Source: an uncultured Clostridia bacterium (GTDB lineage Bacteria > Bacillota > Clostridia > Christensenellales > Borkfalkiaceae). From it: DNA of 64,000 bases. Shown here one piece after another: positions 62,801 through 64,000 of the stretch (position 1 is the first letter of the stretch; each line of letters begins with the position of its first letter). A program made the translations under genes and the position numbers. The stretch covers positions 1 to 64,000 of the forward strand of contig CAKQKQ010000001.1 in NCBI GenBank assembly GCA_934249265.1. Direction: 5' to 3'. The notes under the pieces are model-generated. The model did no database searches and was not told where the DNA came from. It saw nothing but the letters and a program-made list of their open reading frames with translations.

Positions 62801-63091
62801 AACATAAAATATTCCGACACGAAAAGCAAAGGTTTTAATCTCGATGGCAAAGATATGCTCACCGAAGACGAGATGGAAGCGTATTTAAAGTACGCCAAAG
62901 TTTTGTCCGAAAAGGCGATCGATAAAATAAACGAAGGCTACATTTTGACTACGCCGTACGAGGGCAGTTGTACGTATTGTAAGTTCAACGGAATATGCGG
63001 CTACGACGATGTTTTTTGCAGAACACGAAGCGTAAGCGCAAGCGGCGAAACCATTAAAGATGCGGTAAAAAAGGAGGAAGAAAATGGCTGA
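59831..63091 (+). CDS. addB: ATP-dependent helicase/nuclease subunit B
   Basis: AddB forms the AddAB helicase-nuclease that resects double-strand breaks and recognises Chi. The 1086-residue protein (from ATG 59831, chosen because AAAGGAAG at 59817-59824 lies just upstream) has an inactive helicase-like core. The C-terminal nuclease domain includes DYKSGKIKD (about 898-906), and the Fe-S cysteines appear as EDYFSCPYKC (about 740) and EGSCTYCKFNGICGYD near the end. The N-terminal Walker motif is degenerate, as in the B subunit family. addA overlaps its last 8 bp. Confidence 0.93.
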   Translation: MKVFLADNYVQVKEKIADIAERHGNNLDDGLLVFCEEKFTMAIEQKIAERCGGGFNNEVSSFNLFLRKNSDRKNVLSRQSSSVVMRKIMSENADKLSCFNAKNKPTLPVTIYELIAQLKSAKVKPQDVSFAAENVKGTLKSKLLDVALIFGEYEKYLLNGGYLDTNNSFAEMPEIILKSEKIKRSTVVFAGFPSVTGQIADVINAVMLTAKETIFVLVGGENEDLYLNETLSFLRSEGQILDIEKCNYYINDTAKEIRDNLFCPTLTPAQKGVDGIKAYVAKSLSDEVKQAALRITYEVKRSNMRYQDFTVAVGDLPTYKLLISKYFKDYDIPFYIDESIKLSSHPIIKLIVNCFNAYIWNFDMSKVLSVVTDDLFCSDKDVVDKFVAYVMRYAVTRYTVKNKFTEDVEDIDKIEELRSRFISIFDTLKRRDSVTNYVKFVKRLLEISEVEQNLLVISEKLNAMGELIKQSFNEQSIDKLQAVLLDLDTLAGDDFVDVKEFCEMLLSGAEACSISILPQYADCVYVGDFSSAKYKGEKYLFALGLNADVPHVKADTAVLTDNDLCKLDSLSVVIEPKISIVNKRERESVGLTVTSFSSGIYISYSMLDAKGKADVAGELFKDLCKLFSVKEKNYTEKAFFNREQLDENKNALLDYISLRTGTMNFMAESCAFASKAVDDNRQSSAFYKAVEKLDQSATVDLDLRLKGLDISMSEATSGRAAGSTDLYFTGGQVSVTTLEDYFSCPYKCFLKHGLKIKESDDGAVKVTEFGTFLHAVLEEFVNLLKKDTQSITDENLRDIVCEIFDTEAAKEDYARYLNKKQISYAFGLLKEEAVNVCREIYCSYKTSSFIPFGTEVRFGDNERFPAVKLKTGKKEYKVRGVVDRADVCGDYIRIVDYKSGKIKDVRANFYDESMLYSGKKLQLYLYMNAFVSGTGYKPAGMYYCAVNNNYRGEGETEYRTKLMGKTLFSDDVASKSDNSLAQGHAVSDIINIKYSDTKSKGFNLDGKDMLTEDEMEAYLKYAKVLSEKAIDKINEGYILTTPYEGSCTYCKFNGICGYDDVFCRTRSVSASGETIKDAVKKEEENG

Positions 63092-64000
63092 TTATACTGC
63101 GGCTCAAGAAAAAGCGATAAATCACGAAGGCACTTCCGCACTTGTTTCCGCGTCGGCGGGCAGCGGTAAAACTCGGGTAATGATCGACAGAATAATTAAA
63201 CTTATTTTGCAAAAGAAAGCGCAAGTCAACGAAATTCTTGCGGTCACGTTTACTCAACTTGCGGCAAAACAAATAAAAGAAAAACTTTCTTCCGCGCTAA
63301 TAAAGTCCATTACCGAAGAAAATTACGACTACATAAAAGAGCAGTTAAATTTGTTGCGCACGGCAAACATTTCCACGATTCACTCGTTTTGCTCAAACGT
63401 GTTGCGCACCTATTTTTACGAGGCTGGTTTAGACGCAAACTTTTCTATAATCGACGAAGTTGAGGCGGAAAAACTTAAAAATCAATCGGTAAACGATTTA
63501 TTCGAGGACAAATACGAGTCCGGCGACGAAGATTTTTTGTCGCTTGTCAAGGTGTTTTCTCAAAAGCGCAGCGACAATTCGCTCAAACAAAACGTAATGA
63601 GTATTTACGGTTTTATCATGGACGAAAGCGAGCCGTTTTCTACTTTTGACAAGACTTTACGCTATTACGACGATAGCGGTTTAAAGGAAATCGAGAACAA
63701 AATCTACGACTATTCCATTGAAAAAATCGCCCGATATTCAGAGCAACTCGAAGGTTTTGCTGACTACTTTACCGACAACGGTATGCCCAAAACCGACAAA
63801 ACCGTGCGCGAAATCATCGCCGAAACCAAAGTGCTTTTATCTGCAAAAGATTTATCTACGCTTGTGCGTTACGCCCAAACGACGACTTTCGGCACGTTTG
63901 CAACCGACGTAAAAAAGGACGACGACAGATACGTTGTAAAAGCGGCGGCAATGGACGTAAAGACGAAACTTTCAAACCATATAAAATGGATTGTGGGTAA
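63084..64000 (+). CDS. addA: ATP-dependent helicase/nuclease subunit A (partial)
   Basis: The frame begins at ATG 63084, overlapping the addB stop, and stays open to the window edge (305 codons). It shows the UvrD-like Walker A SASAGSGKTRVM, then ILAVTFTQLAAKQIKEKL and ANISTIHSFCSNVLRTYF. AddA is the helicase-nuclease partner of AddB. AAGGAGGAAG at 63071-63080 supports the start. The 3' end lies outside the window. Confidence 0.93.
   Translation, partial: MADYTAAQEKAINHEGTSALVSASAGSGKTRVMIDRIIKLILQKKAQVNEILAVTFTQLAAKQIKEKLSSALIKSITEENYDYIKEQLNLLRTANISTIHSFCSNVLRTYFYEAGLDANFSIIDEVEAEKLKNQSVNDLFEDKYESGDEDFLSLVKVFSQKRSDNSLKQNVMSIYGFIMDESEPFSTFDKTLRYYDDSGLKEIENKIYDYSIEKIARYSEQLEGFADYFTDNGMPKTDKTVREIIAETKVLLSAKDLSTLVRYAQTTTFGTFATDVKKDDDRYVVKAAAMDVKTKLSNHIKWIVG

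Overview
The window looks like the chromosome of an AT-rich, anaerobic, single-membrane Firmicute, probably an uncultured gut Clostridia lineage. The evidence is a pyruvate:ferredoxin oxidoreductase, many lipobox lipoproteins, a CUT1 sugar ABC transporter, AGGAGG-type ribosome sites and AddAB. No sequence search was possible, so the taxonomic call is inference.

Layout. 1-2356: a small membrane zinc-ribbon protein followed by a nest of palindromic repeats. 2357-5869: nifJ. 6271-8125: a SLOG-fold protein and rsmG on the minus strand, then an AT-rich, DnaA-box-bearing stretch that is the likely replication origin. 8126-12296: dnaN, rpmH, rnpA, yidD, yidC and jag, all on the plus strand, with no dnaA, recF or gyrB beside them (a rearranged origin neighbourhood). 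12722-17631: ecfA1-ecfA2-ecfT-truA-rplM-rpsI, a conserved Firmicute string. 18094-20409: a small HTH regulator and the tilS-hpt pair. 20989-21295: tRNA-fMet, tRNA-Met and tRNA-Glu. 21673-33414: an accessory stretch with a Cys-rich small protein, a ferritin-like protein, a secreted unknown, two BspA-type leucine-rich-repeat proteins, a TIR-like/RipA-like membrane protein bracketed by direct repeats, a ribokinase and an SGNH hydrolase. 34033-35253: a secreted tyrosine-phosphatase-like lipoprotein. 35577-55053: a glycan-use locus with a LacI regulator and its operators, two very large or large lipoproteins, a GH43-type lipoprotein, a binding protein, two permeases, an unusual ATPase, an SGNH lipoprotein and a GH2 glycosidase. 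55310-59315: two tandem mgtE genes and a lipoprotein. 59831-64000: addB and the start of addA, cut by the window edge.

How the genes work together. The glycan locus reads as one system: surface lipoproteins and a GH43 enzyme act outside, the CUT1 transporter imports the products, cytoplasmic GH2 trims them, and the LacI protein represses through three near-identical 18-bp operators.

Beyond genes, the striking feature is interspersed palindromic DNA. A short TACGTA-centred palindrome (about 24-36 bp) occurs at least ten times, once inside a reading frame. Three families of longer palindromic, MITE-like elements each occur twice. The best candidate for an undescribed system is the TIR-like/RipA-like membrane protein between two roughly 60-bp direct repeats.
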